Positions 43,679-53,025 of a DNA stretch of 64,000 bases are shown here, in pieces. The notes beneath the pieces were generated by a model, which did no database searches, had not been told where the DNA came from, and worked only from the letters and a program-made list of their open reading frames with translations. The translations under genes and the position numbers were made by a program. Source of the stretch: Parapedobacter luteus (GTDB lineage: Bacteria > Bacteroidota > Bacteroidia > Sphingobacteriales > Sphingobacteriaceae); contig NZ_FUYS01000010.1 in assembly GCF_900168055.1 (NCBI RefSeq), positions 110,390-174,389 on the forward strand, written 5' to 3'. Every line of letters starts with the position of its first letter. Position 1 is the stretch's first letter.

Positions 43679-44914
43679 ATGCAATATACATTCAGATCGA
43701 TAGGCGCGCTTGCGGGACTCACCTTGATGGTTTCCTCATGCGATTCGTCTGCTCCCCAGGAAAAACAGGATGTCCAGGCGGACTCAACCTATGCGCCTGT
43801 GGAAACCAAAGCTCCTAATACGGATTACAAACCGGCTTTTGAGGGGCAGACCCGAATAGCTGGTGTCAAAACCAATACGCCTTACGACGTTACGGTATTG
43901 AGTGAGGGGCTCAATAGACCTTGGGGAATTGCTGTACTGCCGGATGGTCGATTGCTGATTACCGAAAAGAGCGGTACATTACGGATAGCTGCACAAGAAG
44001 GCAAGCTGAGTGAACCGATTACAGGGCTGCCGGCGGTCAACGATGCAGGGCAGGGCGGCCTACTGGGCATTACCATTGACCCCGCTTTTGAAAGCAACCG
44101 TATGGTTTATTGGGTGTTTTCCCAAGATACGCCGAATGGAACGCTTACCGCTGTAGCCAAGGGAAAGCTGGGTGCCGACGAAAAGACCATTGAAAATGCA
44201 CAGGTGATCTATCAGGCCACGCCGGCGCACAAAGGCAACCTGCACTACGGGGGGCGTATTTTGTTTGACAAGGACGGATATCTGTTCGTGAGCACGGGCG
44301 AACGCTCGGACATTGTCACGAGGCCGCAAGCGCAGGATTTGAACTCTGCATTGGGCAAGATACTGCGAATCACAACCGACGGTAAGCCCGCGCCTGGCAA
44401 TCCTTTTGAGGGCAGGAGCGATGCCCGTCCCGAAATTTATTCGTATGGACATCGCAATGTACAGGGGCTTGCTTTCCACCCGGTGACCGGTGACCTGTGG
44501 GAGACAGAATTCGGTCCGAGGGGCGGGGATGAGGTCAACCTCATTCAGCCGGGTAAGGATTATGGCTGGCCCACCATTACCTACGGTATTGAGTATAACG
44601 GAAATCTGGTTGGCGATGCCATCCAGCAGCAGGAAGGCATGGAGCAACCGGTATATTATTATGACCCCGTTCTATCGCCCAGTGGGATGACATTCTTTGC
44701 CGGTAATTCGATTCCTGAATGGGAAAACAACTTGTTTATTGCCGGACTAAGCAGTGTGCACATTGCTCGACTGGTCATCAAAGACAACAAAGTGGTGGGC
44801 GAAGAACGCCTGCTGGAAGATCAAGCCCAGCGCTTTCGTGATGTGCAGCAGGGTAAAGATGGCGCGCTATATGCTGTTACAGATGCGGGACGGCTGTACC
44901 GGATTGGCAAGTAA
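43679..44914 (+). CDS. PQQ-dependent sugar (sorbosone/aldose) dehydrogenase lipoprotein
   Basis: A 411-residue protein with a lipoprotein signal (GALAGLTLMVSSC). The six-bladed propeller of soluble aldose dehydrogenases (YliI/GDH-B) is indicated by LNRPWGIAVLPDGRLLITEK, DAGQGGLLGITIDPAF, HYGGRILFDKDGYLFVSTGER, YSYGHRNVQGLAFHP, ETEFGPRGGDEVNLIQPGKDYGWP and SPSGMTFF. The basic and His residues that contact PQQ in this family are present. It would oxidise sugars in the envelope if PQQ is available; no PQQ synthesis genes are in the window. The dtd gene follows 30 bases later. Confidence 0.88.
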   Translation: MQYTFRSIGALAGLTLMVSSCDSSAPQEKQDVQADSTYAPVETKAPNTDYKPAFEGQTRIAGVKTNTPYDVTVLSEGLNRPWGIAVLPDGRLLITEKSGTLRIAAQEGKLSEPITGLPAVNDAGQGGLLGITIDPAFESNRMVYWVFSQDTPNGTLTAVAKGKLGADEKTIENAQVIYQATPAHKGNLHYGGRILFDKDGYLFVSTGERSDIVTRPQAQDLNSALGKILRITTDGKPAPGNPFEGRSDARPEIYSYGHRNVQGLAFHPVTGDLWETEFGPRGGDEVNLIQPGKDYGWPTITYGIEYNGNLVGDAIQQQEGMEQPVYYYDPVLSPSGMTFFAGNSIPEWENNLFIAGLSSVHIARLVIKDNKVVGEERLLEDQAQRFRDVQQGKDGALYAVTDAGRLYRIGK

Positions 44915-44944
44915 CCACTGTAGCTGCCAAAAGGCTCGAAGGAG

Positions 44945-45403
44945 ATGAGGGCTGTTATCCAACGGGTATCTGAGGCTTCGTGCCAGGTAAACGGGGCCGT
45001 CACCGGATTGATTAAACAGGGTGTTGTCGTATTGCTGGGAATCGAAGAGGCTGATGACCGTGACGACGTGGCCTGGTTGGCACAAAAGATCGCAAACTTG
45101 CGCGTATTCGGCGATGAAAACGGACTGATGAACAGATCCATTCAGGATATCGGAGGCAATGTTTTATTGATATCGCAATTTACGTTGTTTGCACAGACAA
45201 AAAAGGGCAACCGTCCTTCTTTTATCCGTGCGGCGAGACCTGACAAAGCGATCCCGCTGTACGAGGCCATGGTAGCGGAGTTATCTGTCCGCTTGGGCAA
45301 GCCTATCGCGACGGGGGTATTCGGTGCCGATATGAAGGTTTCGCTTGTCAATGACGGGCCGGTTACCATCGTTATGGATACCAAGGATAAAGACAATCAT
45401 TAG
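44945..45403 (+). CDS. dtd: D-aminoacyl-tRNA deacylase
   Basis: A 152-residue cytosolic proofreading enzyme that hydrolyses D-aminoacyl-tRNA and misacylated Gly-tRNAAla. MRAVIQRVSEASCQVNG, ISQFTLFAQTKKGNRPSF and the Gly-cisPro motif in SLVNDGPVTIVMD are intact, and the length is that of the family. GGAG five bases before the ATG is one of the few good Shine-Dalgarno sites in the window. Confidence 0.96.
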   Translation: MRAVIQRVSEASCQVNGAVTGLIKQGVVVLLGIEEADDRDDVAWLAQKIANLRVFGDENGLMNRSIQDIGGNVLLISQFTLFAQTKKGNRPSFIRAARPDKAIPLYEAMVAELSVRLGKPIATGVFGADMKVSLVNDGPVTIVMDTKDKDNH

Positions 45404-45455
45404 GTTAACAGCCCAACACCTTAAACGTGTTGTGCACATCAATAACACACTTATC

Positions 45456-45782
45456 ATGACCATTAAAGAGGCGCAGGAACAAATCGATCACTGGATTAAT
45501 ACGACGGGCATCCGTTATTTCAACGAATTGACGAATACGGCTATCCTTATGGAGGAAGTAGGGGAGGTAGCCCGTATTATGGCACGCAAATACGGTGAGC
45601 AGTCCTTTAAAAAATCAGATGAGCAGGTAGATCTTGCCGATGAAATGGCGGATGTGCTTTTTGTGCTAATCTGCCTTGCAAACCAGACAAATATAGATCT
45701 TACCGACGCTTTGGTTAAAAATCTTGAAAAGAAAAATATCAGGGACGCGGATCGGCACCGGAATAACGAGAAGCTTAGTTAA
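45456..45782 (+). CDS. MazG-type nucleotide pyrophosphohydrolase
   Basis: A 108-residue all-helical protein. The MazG metal site is visible: ILMEEVGEVARIMARKYGEQ (EExxE) and LADEMADVLFVLICLANQTNIDL (ExxD). Such proteins hydrolyse non-canonical or excess NTPs/dNTPs. The ATG at 45456 is chosen because MazG similarity starts there; a longer frame overlaps dtd. The gene follows dtd by 52 bases and ends before a strong terminator. Confidence 0.9.
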   Translation: MTIKEAQEQIDHWINTTGIRYFNELTNTAILMEEVGEVARIMARKYGEQSFKKSDEQVDLADEMADVLFVLICLANQTNIDLTDALVKNLEKKNIRDADRHRNNEKLS

Positions 45783-45805
45783 CTAAACCAAATTGAGCTT
45801 TAAAG

Positions 45806-45842
45806 AAAAACGGTACATCACTTTCGAGGATGTACCGTTTTT
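45806..45842. terminator. Bidirectional terminator (mazG-like/groEL)
   Basis: A 14-bp perfect stem, AAAAACGGTACATC (45806-45819) with GATGTACCGTTTTT (45829-45842), and a 9-base loop. T runs occur on both strands, so it serves both convergent genes. Confidence 0.92.
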
Positions 45843-45878
45843 GCGTATATGATGGTCCCCGGCGCACCGGGGCAATTG

Positions 45879-47516
45879 TTACATCATTCCGCCCATGCCT
45901 CCACCCATTGGGGGAGCACCAGCGCCAGGTTTTTCTTCTTCTGGCTCATCTGCCAAAACCACTTCGGTGGTCAACAGCATAGAAGCGATAGATGCAGCGT
46001 TTTCCAATGCTACGCGAGATACCTTGGTCGGATCGATCACGCCTGCACCAATGAGGTTTTCGTAATCACCCGTACGTGCGTTGTAGCCATAATCTGCTTG
46101 GCCTTCTTTGACCTTCTGCACAACAATGGCACCTTCGATGCCGGAGTTGTTGCAGATTTGACGCAACGGCTCTTCGATGGCCCGTTTGACGATTTCGATA
46201 CCGATGTTTTCGTCTTCATTGGCCCCCTTAAGGTCTTTCAATGCCTCGCCGGCACGGATAAATGCCACACCGCCACCAGCTACGATGCCTTCTTCTACGG
46301 CAGCGCGGGTTGCATGCAATGCATCATCTACACGGTCTTTCTTTTCTTTCATTTCCACTTCCGTAGCGGCACCTACATACAATACCGCCACACCACCAGC
46401 CAACTTGGCTAAGCGCTCTTGCAGCTTCTCGCGATCGTAATCAGACGTGGTAGTTTCGATTTGGGCTTTGATTTGGTTTACGCGACCTTTGATGTCCTCA
46501 GGATTACCGGAACCGTTGATGACAGTGGTGTTGTCTTTGTCAACAACGACTTTTTCAGCTTGCCCCAAGTAACTGAGGTCGGCATTCTCCAATTTGAATC
46601 CTCTTTCCTCAGAGATAACAGTGCCTCCGGTAAGGATTGCAATGTCTTCCAACATCGCTTTACGGCGATCGCCGAAGCCGGGAGCTTTTACTGCTGCTAC
46701 TTTCAGCGAGCCGCGAATCTTGTTTACCACCAAGGTAGCTAAGGCTTCGCCGTCAAGATCTTCAGCAATAATCAGCAGTGGCTTGCCTGTTTGTACTTGT
46801 TTTTCCAAAATGGGAAGCAATTCCTTCATGTTGCTGATTTTCTTGTCATAAATCAGAATGTAAGGATTTTCCAGCTCCGCTTCCATTTTGTCTGTATTGG
46901 TTACGAAGTAAGGTGAGAGATAGCCGCGATCAAACTGCATACCTTCTACGGTTTTCACCTCAGTTTCAGTACCCTTGGCTTCTTCAACAGTGATGACGCC
47001 GTCTTTGCCGACTTTTTCCATTGCTTCAGCAATCAAGGAGCCGATTACTTCGTCATTGTTTGCAGAGATGCTGGCTACTTGTTTGATCTTGTTATTGTCT
47101 TCGCCGACTGTTTGCGATTGCGATTGCAAGCTTTCAACCACGGCTGCTACAGCCTTATCGATACCGCGTTTCAAATCCATTGGGTTAGCACCGGCGGCTA
47201 CACTTTTCAAGCCGGGGGCGATTATGGCTTGCGCCAATACAGTAGCGGTGGTCGTACCGTCACCTGCTTGGTCGGCAGTTTTTGAGGCTACCTCTTTCAC
47301 CATTTGTGCGCCCATGTTTTCAAGCGCGTCTTTCAATTCGATTTCTTTTGCAACGGTGACACCGTCCTTAGTGATCGAAGGTGAGCCGAATTTCTTTTCG
47401 ATAATCACATTGCGTCCACGTGGGCCTAATGTGACCTTCACCGCATTTGCCAACGTGTCTACTCCTCTTTTTAGAGCATCACGCGCTTCCACATTATACT
47501 TTACTTGTTTTGCCAT
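45879..47516 (-). CDS. groEL: Chaperonin GroEL
   Basis: A 545-residue chaperonin. [83 protein letters not shown] and the Gly-Met tail ([11 protein letters not shown]) are all present. It follows groES by 139 bases on the same strand, a rather long gap for a groESL operon. Single copy in the window. Confidence 0.99.
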   Translation of the reverse strand: MAKQVKYNVEARDALKRGVDTLANAVKVTLGPRGRNVIIEKKFGSPSITKDGVTVAKEIELKDALENMGAQMVKEVASKTADQAGDGTTTATVLAQAIIAPGLKSVAAGANPMDLKRGIDKAVAAVVESLQSQSQTVGEDNNKIKQVASISANNDEVIGSLIAEAMEKVGKDGVITVEEAKGTETEVKTVEGMQFDRGYLSPYFVTNTDKMEAELENPYILIYDKKISNMKELLPILEKQVQTGKPLLIIAEDLDGEALATLVVNKIRGSLKVAAVKAPGFGDRRKAMLEDIAILTGGTVISEERGFKLENADLSYLGQAEKVVVDKDNTTVINGSGNPEDIKGRVNQIKAQIETTTSDYDREKLQERLAKLAGGVAVLYVGAATEVEMKEKKDRVDDALHATRAAVEEGIVAGGGVAFIRAGEALKDLKGANEDENIGIEIVKRAIEEPLRQICNNSGIEGAIVVQKVKEGQADYGYNARTGDYENLIGAGVIDPTKVSRVALENAASIASMLLTTEVVLADEPEEEKPGAGAPPMGGGMGGMM

Positions 47517-47655
47517 TTTTTTAATTGATTTGAGATGTTAAACATGCGATCCGAGATCTCCATGAGCCAGTCGCTATCTCGCAATCGTAACCTATAAGTT
47601 TACCATTAATTATTAATACCCACGAAGAAAATTACATCGAGGTCCGATTGACTAG

Positions 47656-47931
47656 CTAAACAATAGCGTAGATATCGGATTCCTTCATGATTAAATACTC
47701 TTTCCCTTCGTAAGTGATTTCGGTGCCGGCATACTTACCATACAACACTTGATCGCCTACCTTTACAGTCAAAGGTTCGTCTGTTTTTCCAGCACCAACG
47801 GCCACGACCGTTCCTCGTTGTGGCTTTTCCTTCGCAGTATCCGGGATGTAGATACCTGATGCGGTCTTCTCCTCTGCAGGGGCAGCTTCCACCACCACTC
47901 TGTCTCCGATAGGTTTAATACTTAACGCCAT
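47656..47931 (-). CDS. groES: Co-chaperonin GroES
   Basis: A 91-residue lid protein for Gro[44 protein letters not shown] (the mobile loop is [12 protein letters not shown]) and [21 protein letters not shown]. Length is normal. The 283 bases upstream hold the secG terminator; no CIRCE element (TTAGCACTC-N9-GAGTGCTAA) or TAnnTTTG box was found, so the heat-shock promoter is not evident. Confidence 0.98.
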   Translation of the reverse strand: MALSIKPIGDRVVVEAAPAEEKTASGIYIPDTAKEKPQRGTVVAVGAGKTDEPLTVKVGDQVLYGKYAGTEITYEGKEYLIMKESDIYAIV

Positions 47932-48140
47932 AATTGATTTTATTTAATTTTTAATATGTGTTTTTATTTTCCTCTCTCCTTACTTCATCAACTATGCCAA
48001 GTCTTCGTTCTTCCCCGTGGCCTTGCCATTTTTTCACTTTTATGACCGGTGGATGAGCAAGTGTTTCGTCATCTCGGTGTCAGGATGTCAGTGTAGTTGG
48101 CAGTAATGTGCGGCCCGAATTATTGGGTTGTTTACCAAAG

Positions 48141-48176
48141 AAAAGAAAAAGCCTCACGGATTTACCGGAGGCCTTC
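48141..48176 (-). terminator. Terminator after secG
   Basis: On the minus strand GCCTCCGG and CCGTGAGGC (plus positions 48172-48151) form a hairpin followed by TTTTTCTTTT (48150-48141). It separates secG from groES. The remaining sequence down to 47932 holds nothing else recognisable. Confidence 0.8.
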
Positions 48177-48214
48177 AGCCTTATGTCATGTCAGCAACGG
48201 TTATGTTGCCGTTC

Positions 48215-48553
48215 TTATTGTGTCGTGTCGGTATCCTGTGTTGCTCCGGGGATTTCGGCCGGCGGAACAGGGGAAGTTGCTGGAGCCGTAGGGGTGATTT
48301 GGTCTGTCAAGCCACCGCCGCTAGTGCCCGTGGAAGGTCCCATAACGTTTAAAATGAGTGAAAACACCATGATAGCAATAACCAAACCCCATGTGCCTTT
48401 TTCCAGGATATCGCCTGTGCGCTTTACGCCCATCAGGTTGGTGCCTCCGGCAAATCCAGCAGCCAATCCGCCACCTTTCGGATTTTGAATAAGCACAAGA
48501 AAAGACAATAGGATACAGGCCAAAATAATCAATATGATCAACAACGTTTGCAT
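48215..48553 (-). CDS. secG: Preprotein translocase subunit SecG
   Basis: A 112-residue inner-membrane protein with two helices (LLIILIILACILLSFLVLIQ; WGLVIAIMVFSLILNVM) around the conserved loop NPKGGGLAAGFAGGTNLMGVKRTGDILEKGTW. A disordered Thr/Pro-rich C-terminus follows. It stimulates SecYEG translocation. It is the last gene of the miaB-to-secG run and ends before a terminator. Confidence 0.95.
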   Translation of the reverse strand: MQTLLIILIILACILLSFLVLIQNPKGGGLAAGFAGGTNLMGVKRTGDILEKGTWGLVIAIMVFSLILNVMGPSTGTSGGGLTDQITPTAPATSPVPPAEIPGATQDTDTTQ

Positions 48554-48566
48554 GTTCTGTATTTCG

Positions 48567-49685
48567 TTACGTTAATTTATTCTCTAATTCAGCTATTTGA
48601 GCGGCAAAGTAAGCACTTTTTTCGGGATATTTCAAACTTAATTTTTTATAGATGACGATGGCCTTTGGATAGAGCCCTTGCTCTACATATATTTTTGCCA
48701 ACGTTTCCGAGACCAGTGTCAACTGATCTTCGGCACTTTTCCGGGCTTTATTTTCCAAATCAATTTTATCCGCAGAAGGTGGTTTAATTTGGGGTTCCTC
48801 GCGGATAAATCGCTCAATAATGGGGTTTATTTTTTTGGGAATTTGGAAAGACACCGTTTGAGACCTATACTCAGCGCTCAATTTTTCTTCAGGAGATTGT
48901 AAGTGGAAGATGTTTTCCTTGATTTGTTGATCCAGTATTTGCCCATCGTCTTGCTTAAACGCAGGCTTCTGGTAGGGGAGCCGGTTGTTAAGCGGTGCAT
49001 AAGGTTGATAAGTATGTGCAAACTCCATTCGGGTTTTGTTGAGCCACCAAAGGAAACTATATGGCATGTGCTCGTCGTTATAAAGGCTCACGCGTTCATG
49101 CGGGGTTGCCTGAGACAGCGGTACGACGTCTTGGGGGGGCTTTTCGGTTTCTTCAAGCTCGGCTTTGTGTTCGGTTTTTTCCTCGAAAACAAAATAGTCG
49201 ATACTTGCAGGGTGTTCAATCAGCTTGGCATCATCACGTACTTCTTCTCCAAGAGCAGGTTGAGCCTGATCTGGTTGCGCCGCGTCAATCACTTCTTGTT
49301 CAATGACCGTGGAGCCTGTTTCGGGTGCCGCTATATCCGGAGATGCGGACTCGACACCGCCCGTTGTCAAACCGGTATCATGGTTCTCGCTTTCCTCGGA
49401 GATGATATCGTTATGTAACCAACGGACAAATGGGGTAAATAATAAAGCAGATTCGGTATATGAACCGTGCTCTTGATAGCTTTTTCGTGCCTGAATGTGT
49501 CTCAACGGCTGCGAATACGGATACCGGTCAATGAGTTTTGACAGCGTTTCATCATCAACACCCAATGGATCGGATAATGCTTTGTTGTATAATTCTTTAT
49601 AATCTTCTATGTGCTCCACTACCTGTTCTTTATATAAAGATTGCCAACGTTTAATTGTTGAGCCGGTGTTTGACTTGGTTACCAA
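48567..49685 (-). CDS. Conserved Bacteroidetes hypothetical protein with TPR-like C-terminus
   Basis: Up to 372 residues. The middle is acidic and low in complexity; the C-terminal 60 residues (LTLVSETLAKIYVEQGLYPKAIVIYKKLSLKYPEKSAYFAAQI, shown in part) read as a tetratricopeptide hairpin. No signal peptide or membrane helix. There is no ATG near the start: the frame opens at a TTG (49685) overlapping the lptE stop, and a GTG at 49619 is an alternative that would begin just before EHIEDYKELYNKAL. Lies between lptE and secG in an arrangement common in the phylum; a role linked to the cell envelope is only suggested by position. Confidence 0.8.
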   Translation of the reverse strand: MVTKSNTGSTIKRWQSLYKEQVVEHIEDYKELYNKALSDPLGVDDETLSKLIDRYPYSQPLRHIQARKSYQEHGSYTESALLFTPFVRWLHNDIISEESENHDTGLTTGGVESASPDIAAPETGSTVIEQEVIDAAQPDQAQPALGEEVRDDAKLIEHPASIDYFVFEEKTEHKAELEETEKPPQDVVPLSQATPHERVSLYNDEHMPYSFLWWLNKTRMEFAHTYQPYAPLNNRLPYQKPAFKQDDGQILDQQIKENIFHLQSPEEKLSAEYRSQTVSFQIPKKINPIIERFIREEPQIKPPSADKIDLENKARKSAEDQLTLVSETLAKIYVEQGLYPKAIVIYKKLSLKYPEKSAYFAAQIAELENKLT

Positions 49686-50215
49686 TTAGCAAATGCCCGG
49701 TTGAAAATGTCTTCAGTAAGCATCTGGTTTATATCACGTATTAATGCCTCTTCCTGAGCAGGGATAGAACCACCCGCTGAGGAAAAATCTTTAAATCGGG
49801 TGAATGCCTGCTCAAAATTATCTTCGGGCTTTTTATTATTGGTGTATTTTACATTGACTGTTATCGAAAGCCTATTGAGGGCAGCGCGATCGGTGCCCGC
49901 TTCCACTGCGGCCGGTGCAATGCTGTAGCCGGTAATCCGCCCTTCGAAAATCGCGTCGCCGTCGTTGTCTACTTGGCTGAGGCTGGATTGGTTTCGTATC
50001 CGTTCTTTGAGTGCCTCGGTGAATGACAGACTGAGCGTGGGGTTGACTATCGGCGCTGTATTTTCAAAAAACTCTACGGTGTATGTTTTTGTTCCCTCGG
50101 GGATAGATCCGCCGGTAAAACCGTATTTGACGCCGCATGCTTGAATGAGTGTAGCAGCAAACAAGAATAATGCGCGGTGACGTAGTTTTGCTCCTGTGGT
50201 ATTTGGTGCTCTCAT
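49679..50215 (-). CDS. lptE: LptE-family LPS-assembly lipoprotein
   Basis: A 178-residue outer-membrane lipoprotein. Signal with lipobox LIQAC, then GVKYGFTGGSIPEGTKTYTVEFFENTAPIVNPTLSLSFTEALKERI (given in part), a pattern of Bacteroidetes LptE. It would plug the LptD barrel to deliver LPS. The ATG at 50215 is preferred over a TTG at 50224. It follows the sigma54 activator gene by five bases. Confidence 0.88.
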   Translation of the reverse strand: MRAPNTTGAKLRHRALFLFAATLIQACGVKYGFTGGSIPEGTKTYTVEFFENTAPIVNPTLSLSFTEALKERIRNQSSLSQVDNDGDAIFEGRITGYSIAPAAVEAGTDRAALNRLSITVNVKYTNNKKPEDNFEQAFTRFKDFSSAGGSIPAQEEALIRDINQMLTEDIFNRAFANW

Positions 50216-50220
50216 GCTAC

Positions 50221-51471
50221 TCAATTCAAATTTAGATCCTTTATCTTCCTGTATAAGGTACGTTCGGATATTCCCAATTCTTGTGCGGCGGATTTGCGTT
50301 TGCCTTTGTGTTTTTTGAGTGCTTTTTTGATCAAATCAGACTCTTTCTCTACCAATGAAAGCGATTCCTCTTCTACTTCTTCGGCCTCTTGGGTGTGAAA
50401 ATGAAAGTCTTCGCTTTGCCCTCCCGCTTGCGGATGATGAATAGTCAGCGTAGAAGGCGTCCCCAATTGTTCGGGAGCAGCGCTGTCCACCTCCCGGTAT
50501 AGTTTGTTGATATAGGGAGAATTGTCTTCAACTATTCTGGAATTGATTCCATTTTGGATGATTTCGACGACTAGCTTTTTGAGTTCTACCATATCTTTTT
50601 TCATGTCGAACAGCACCTTGTAAAGCAAATCGCGTTCAGAGAAATCGTCCTTTCCTCCGGCTGCTACATGTACCGGTAAGGTATTCCGGTTATCCGTTGG
50701 CAGATATTGCTGAAGTATCTGTGCGTCAATCAGCCGCTCCTTTTCCAGTACGGCGATTTGTTCGGCTATGTTTTTCAGCTGTCTTACATTGCCCGGCCAA
50801 GGGTAGTTGCCCAGCAACTGTTGGGCATCTTCGGTCAGCTGTACATTGGGGCTACGGTATTTGTCGGTGAAGTCTGCTACGAACTTCCGAAAGAGCAGAT
50901 GGATGTCTTCCTTTCGGTCCCGCAATGCAGGTATACGAAGCGGAACGGTGTTGAGCCGGTAATAAAGATCTTCTCTGAATTTGCCTTTTTGGACAGCATC
51001 ATAAATATCCACATTCGTAGCTGCTACCACACGCACGTTAGTCTTTTGTACCTTTGAAGAGCCAACGCGGATATACTCGCCCGTTTCCAAGACGCGAAGC
51101 AGCCGGGCTTGCGTGCCCAGCGGTAATTCACCTACTTCGTCCAAAAAGATGGTGCCGCCGTTTACCACCTCGAAATAACCTTTTCGGGCCTCATGTGCAC
51201 CGGTGAACGAGCCTTTTTCATGGCCAAAAAGTTCCGAATCTATGGTGCCTTCCGGAATGGCTCCGCAGTTGACCGCAATGAAAGGGCCATGTTTGCGTGC
51301 GCTGAGTTGGTGGATAATGTGTGAAAACACTTCTTTACCGCTGCCGCTCTCACCGGTGATTAATACAGAGATATCGGTAGGAGCCACCTGCCGGGCAATA
51401 TCGATAGCCCGATTCAGCAGGGGAGAATTACCTATAATCCCGAATCTATTTTTGATGTCCTGAATATCCAT
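50221..51471 (-). CDS. Sigma-54-dependent transcriptional activator
   Basis: A 416-residue bacterial enhancer-binding protein made of an AAA+ core and a Fis-type helix-turn-helix, with no N-terminal receiver or sensor domain. Walker A ITGESGSGKE (about 40), the sigma54 contact loop ELFGHEKGSFTGA with Ser in place of the first Ala of GAFTGA (about 88), Walker B GGTIFLDEVGELPL, and YPWPGNVRQLKNIAEQI; the HTH is KRKSAAQELGISERTLYRKIKDL. Without a sensor domain it may be controlled by abundance or a partner. It lies in the miaB-lptE-secG run. Confidence 0.95.
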   Translation of the reverse strand: MDIQDIKNRFGIIGNSPLLNRAIDIARQVAPTDISVLITGESGSGKEVFSHIIHQLSARKHGPFIAVNCGAIPEGTIDSELFGHEKGSFTGAHEARKGYFEVVNGGTIFLDEVGELPLGTQARLLRVLETGEYIRVGSSKVQKTNVRVVAATNVDIYDAVQKGKFREDLYYRLNTVPLRIPALRDRKEDIHLLFRKFVADFTDKYRSPNVQLTEDAQQLLGNYPWPGNVRQLKNIAEQIAVLEKERLIDAQILQQYLPTDNRNTLPVHVAAGGKDDFSERDLLYKVLFDMKKDMVELKKLVVEIIQNGINSRIVEDNSPYINKLYREVDSAAPEQLGTPSTLTIHHPQAGGQSEDFHFHTQEAEEVEEESLSLVEKESDLIKKALKKHKGKRKSAAQELGISERTLYRKIKDLNLN

Positions 51472-51482
51472 ATAGTATTTCG

Positions 51483-52886
51483 CTAACCGATAATCCTACC
51501 AATCAACGTTGCCGAAGTACATGACTCGACATGGACGTCTACATAATCGCCTTTTTTATAACGTTCGTCTATAGGAAAAACGACCATGGTATTCTGATCA
51601 TTGCGTCCGCAATAATCTTTGTCCGAACGTTTGGATGTGCCTTCGATAAGCACTTTGTGTACTTTGCCTACGTATGTTTTCAGCCGTTCCAGACTATGCT
51701 CGCGTTGGCGGTCGACTACTTCAGTTAGACGCCGCTTCTTCACTTCCTCGGGAATGTCGTCGGCATATCGTTTAGCTGCCAAGGTGCCCGGGCGTTCGGA
51801 ATATGCGAACATATAGGCAAAGTCATATTTTACGTAATCCATCATGGAGAGCGTATCTCGATGTTCCTCCTCGGTTTCACTGCAAAAGCCGGTGATGACG
51901 TCGGTTGATATCCCGCAATCCGGAATAATCCGGCGAATGGCGTCTACTCGTTCCATGTACCATTCTCGGTCATACGTGCGGTTCATCAGTTTCAATATCC
52001 GGGAGTTGCCGGATTGTACGGGCAGATGGATGTATTTGCAGATGTTTTCATGCTTCGCCATGGTGTACAATACCTCGTCGGTGATGTCTTTGGGATGCGA
52101 TGTGGAGAAACGAACACGTAATAGCGGATCTACCAAGGCCACCATTTGGAGCAGGTTGGCGAAGTTTATATTTTCATACTTGTAAGAGTCTACATTTTGC
52201 CCCAAAAGGGTTACTTCCCGATATCCGGCATCAAAGAGGTCACGGGCTTCTTTGACAATGGATTGCGGGTCTCGGCTCCGTTCGCGGCCGCGTGTGAAAG
52301 GCACCACGCAAAACGAGCACATATTATCGCAGCCGCGCATAATGGAGATAAACGCAGTAACCCCGTTTGTGTTGAGGCGTACGGGGCTGATGTCTGCATA
52401 TGTTTCCTCGCGCGACAGCAGAACATTCACGGCACGGGAGCCCTCATCTACTTTTTCAATCAGGTTGGGGAGATCTCGGTAAGCATCAGGCCCCACAACC
52501 ACATCCACCAGCTTTTCTTCTTCCAGGAATTTGGATTTCAGGCGTTCGGCCATACACCCCAGCACACCTACAACCATACCTGGGTTCTTGGCTTTCGCAG
52601 ATTCAAATTCTTTGAGCCTATTGCGCACACGCTGCTCCGCATTTTCACGGATGGAGCAGGTGTTGATGAACACCACATCCGCTTCTTTGTAGTCACGCGT
52701 GGTTTCAAATCCCTTGTCGAGCAATATGGAAGCAACGATTTCACTGTCGGAAAAGTTCATTTGGCAGCCATAGCTTTCAATGTATAACTTACGGCCGCTG
52801 CTTTTCTGCGGATCTTTTTCTAAGATCAGCGCCTCCCCTTGCCGTGATTCGTCGTGTTGTTTCGTACTTGTCGGTGTCTCAAACAT
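51483..52886 (-). CDS. miaB: tRNA-2-methylthio-N6-dimethylallyladenosine synthase
   Basis: A 467-residue radical SAM methylthiotransferase acting on A37 of tRNAs. N-terminal MTTase cluster Cys residues occur in [22 protein letters not shown] and LGCMAERL; the SAM cluster motif is [20 protein letters not shown]; a TRAM domain ends the protein ([20 protein letters not shown]). A 30-residue hydrophilic leader precedes [17 protein letters not shown] box lies 19 bases upstream. Confidence 0.97.
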   Translation of the reverse strand: MFETPTSTKQHDESRQGEALILEKDPQKSSGRKLYIESYGCQMNFSDSEIVASILLDKGFETTRDYKEADVVFINTCSIRENAEQRVRNRLKEFESAKAKNPGMVVGVLGCMAERLKSKFLEEEKLVDVVVGPDAYRDLPNLIEKVDEGSRAVNVLLSREETYADISPVRLNTNGVTAFISIMRGCDNMCSFCVVPFTRGRERSRDPQSIVKEARDLFDAGYREVTLLGQNVDSYKYENINFANLLQMVALVDPLLRVRFSTSHPKDITDEVLYTMAKHENICKYIHLPVQSGNSRILKLMNRTYDREWYMERVDAIRRIIPDCGISTDVITGFCSETEEEHRDTLSMMDYVKYDFAYMFAYSERPGTLAAKRYADDIPEEVKKRRLTEVVDRQREHSLERLKTYVGKVHKVLIEGTSKRSDKDYCGRNDQNTMVVFPIDERYKKGDYVDVHVESCTSATLIGRIIG

Positions 52887-52905
52887 CGCTAGTTAATTAA
52901 GCCTA

Positions 52906-52913
52906 CAAAGGTA
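52906..52913 (-). promoter_or_regulatory. -7 box for miaB operon
   Basis: Minus-strand TACCTTTG fits TAnnTTTG and is 19 bases before the miaB ATG at 52886. Confidence 0.6.
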
Positions 52914-53025
52914 ATAATAAAATTTTAATGAATGACAGTTTGGCAGATTGCAAGAAGCGATCGATAACAAAACAATGGCGGAACCACGGGTGGTGGGTGT
53001 AAGAAAAAATTAGGAATTTTGCAGC

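Noticed and set aside
47932..48140. CIRCE or other heat-shock operator before groES
   Set aside because: No TTAGCACTC/GAGTGCTAA inverted repeat and no TAnnTTTG box were found.
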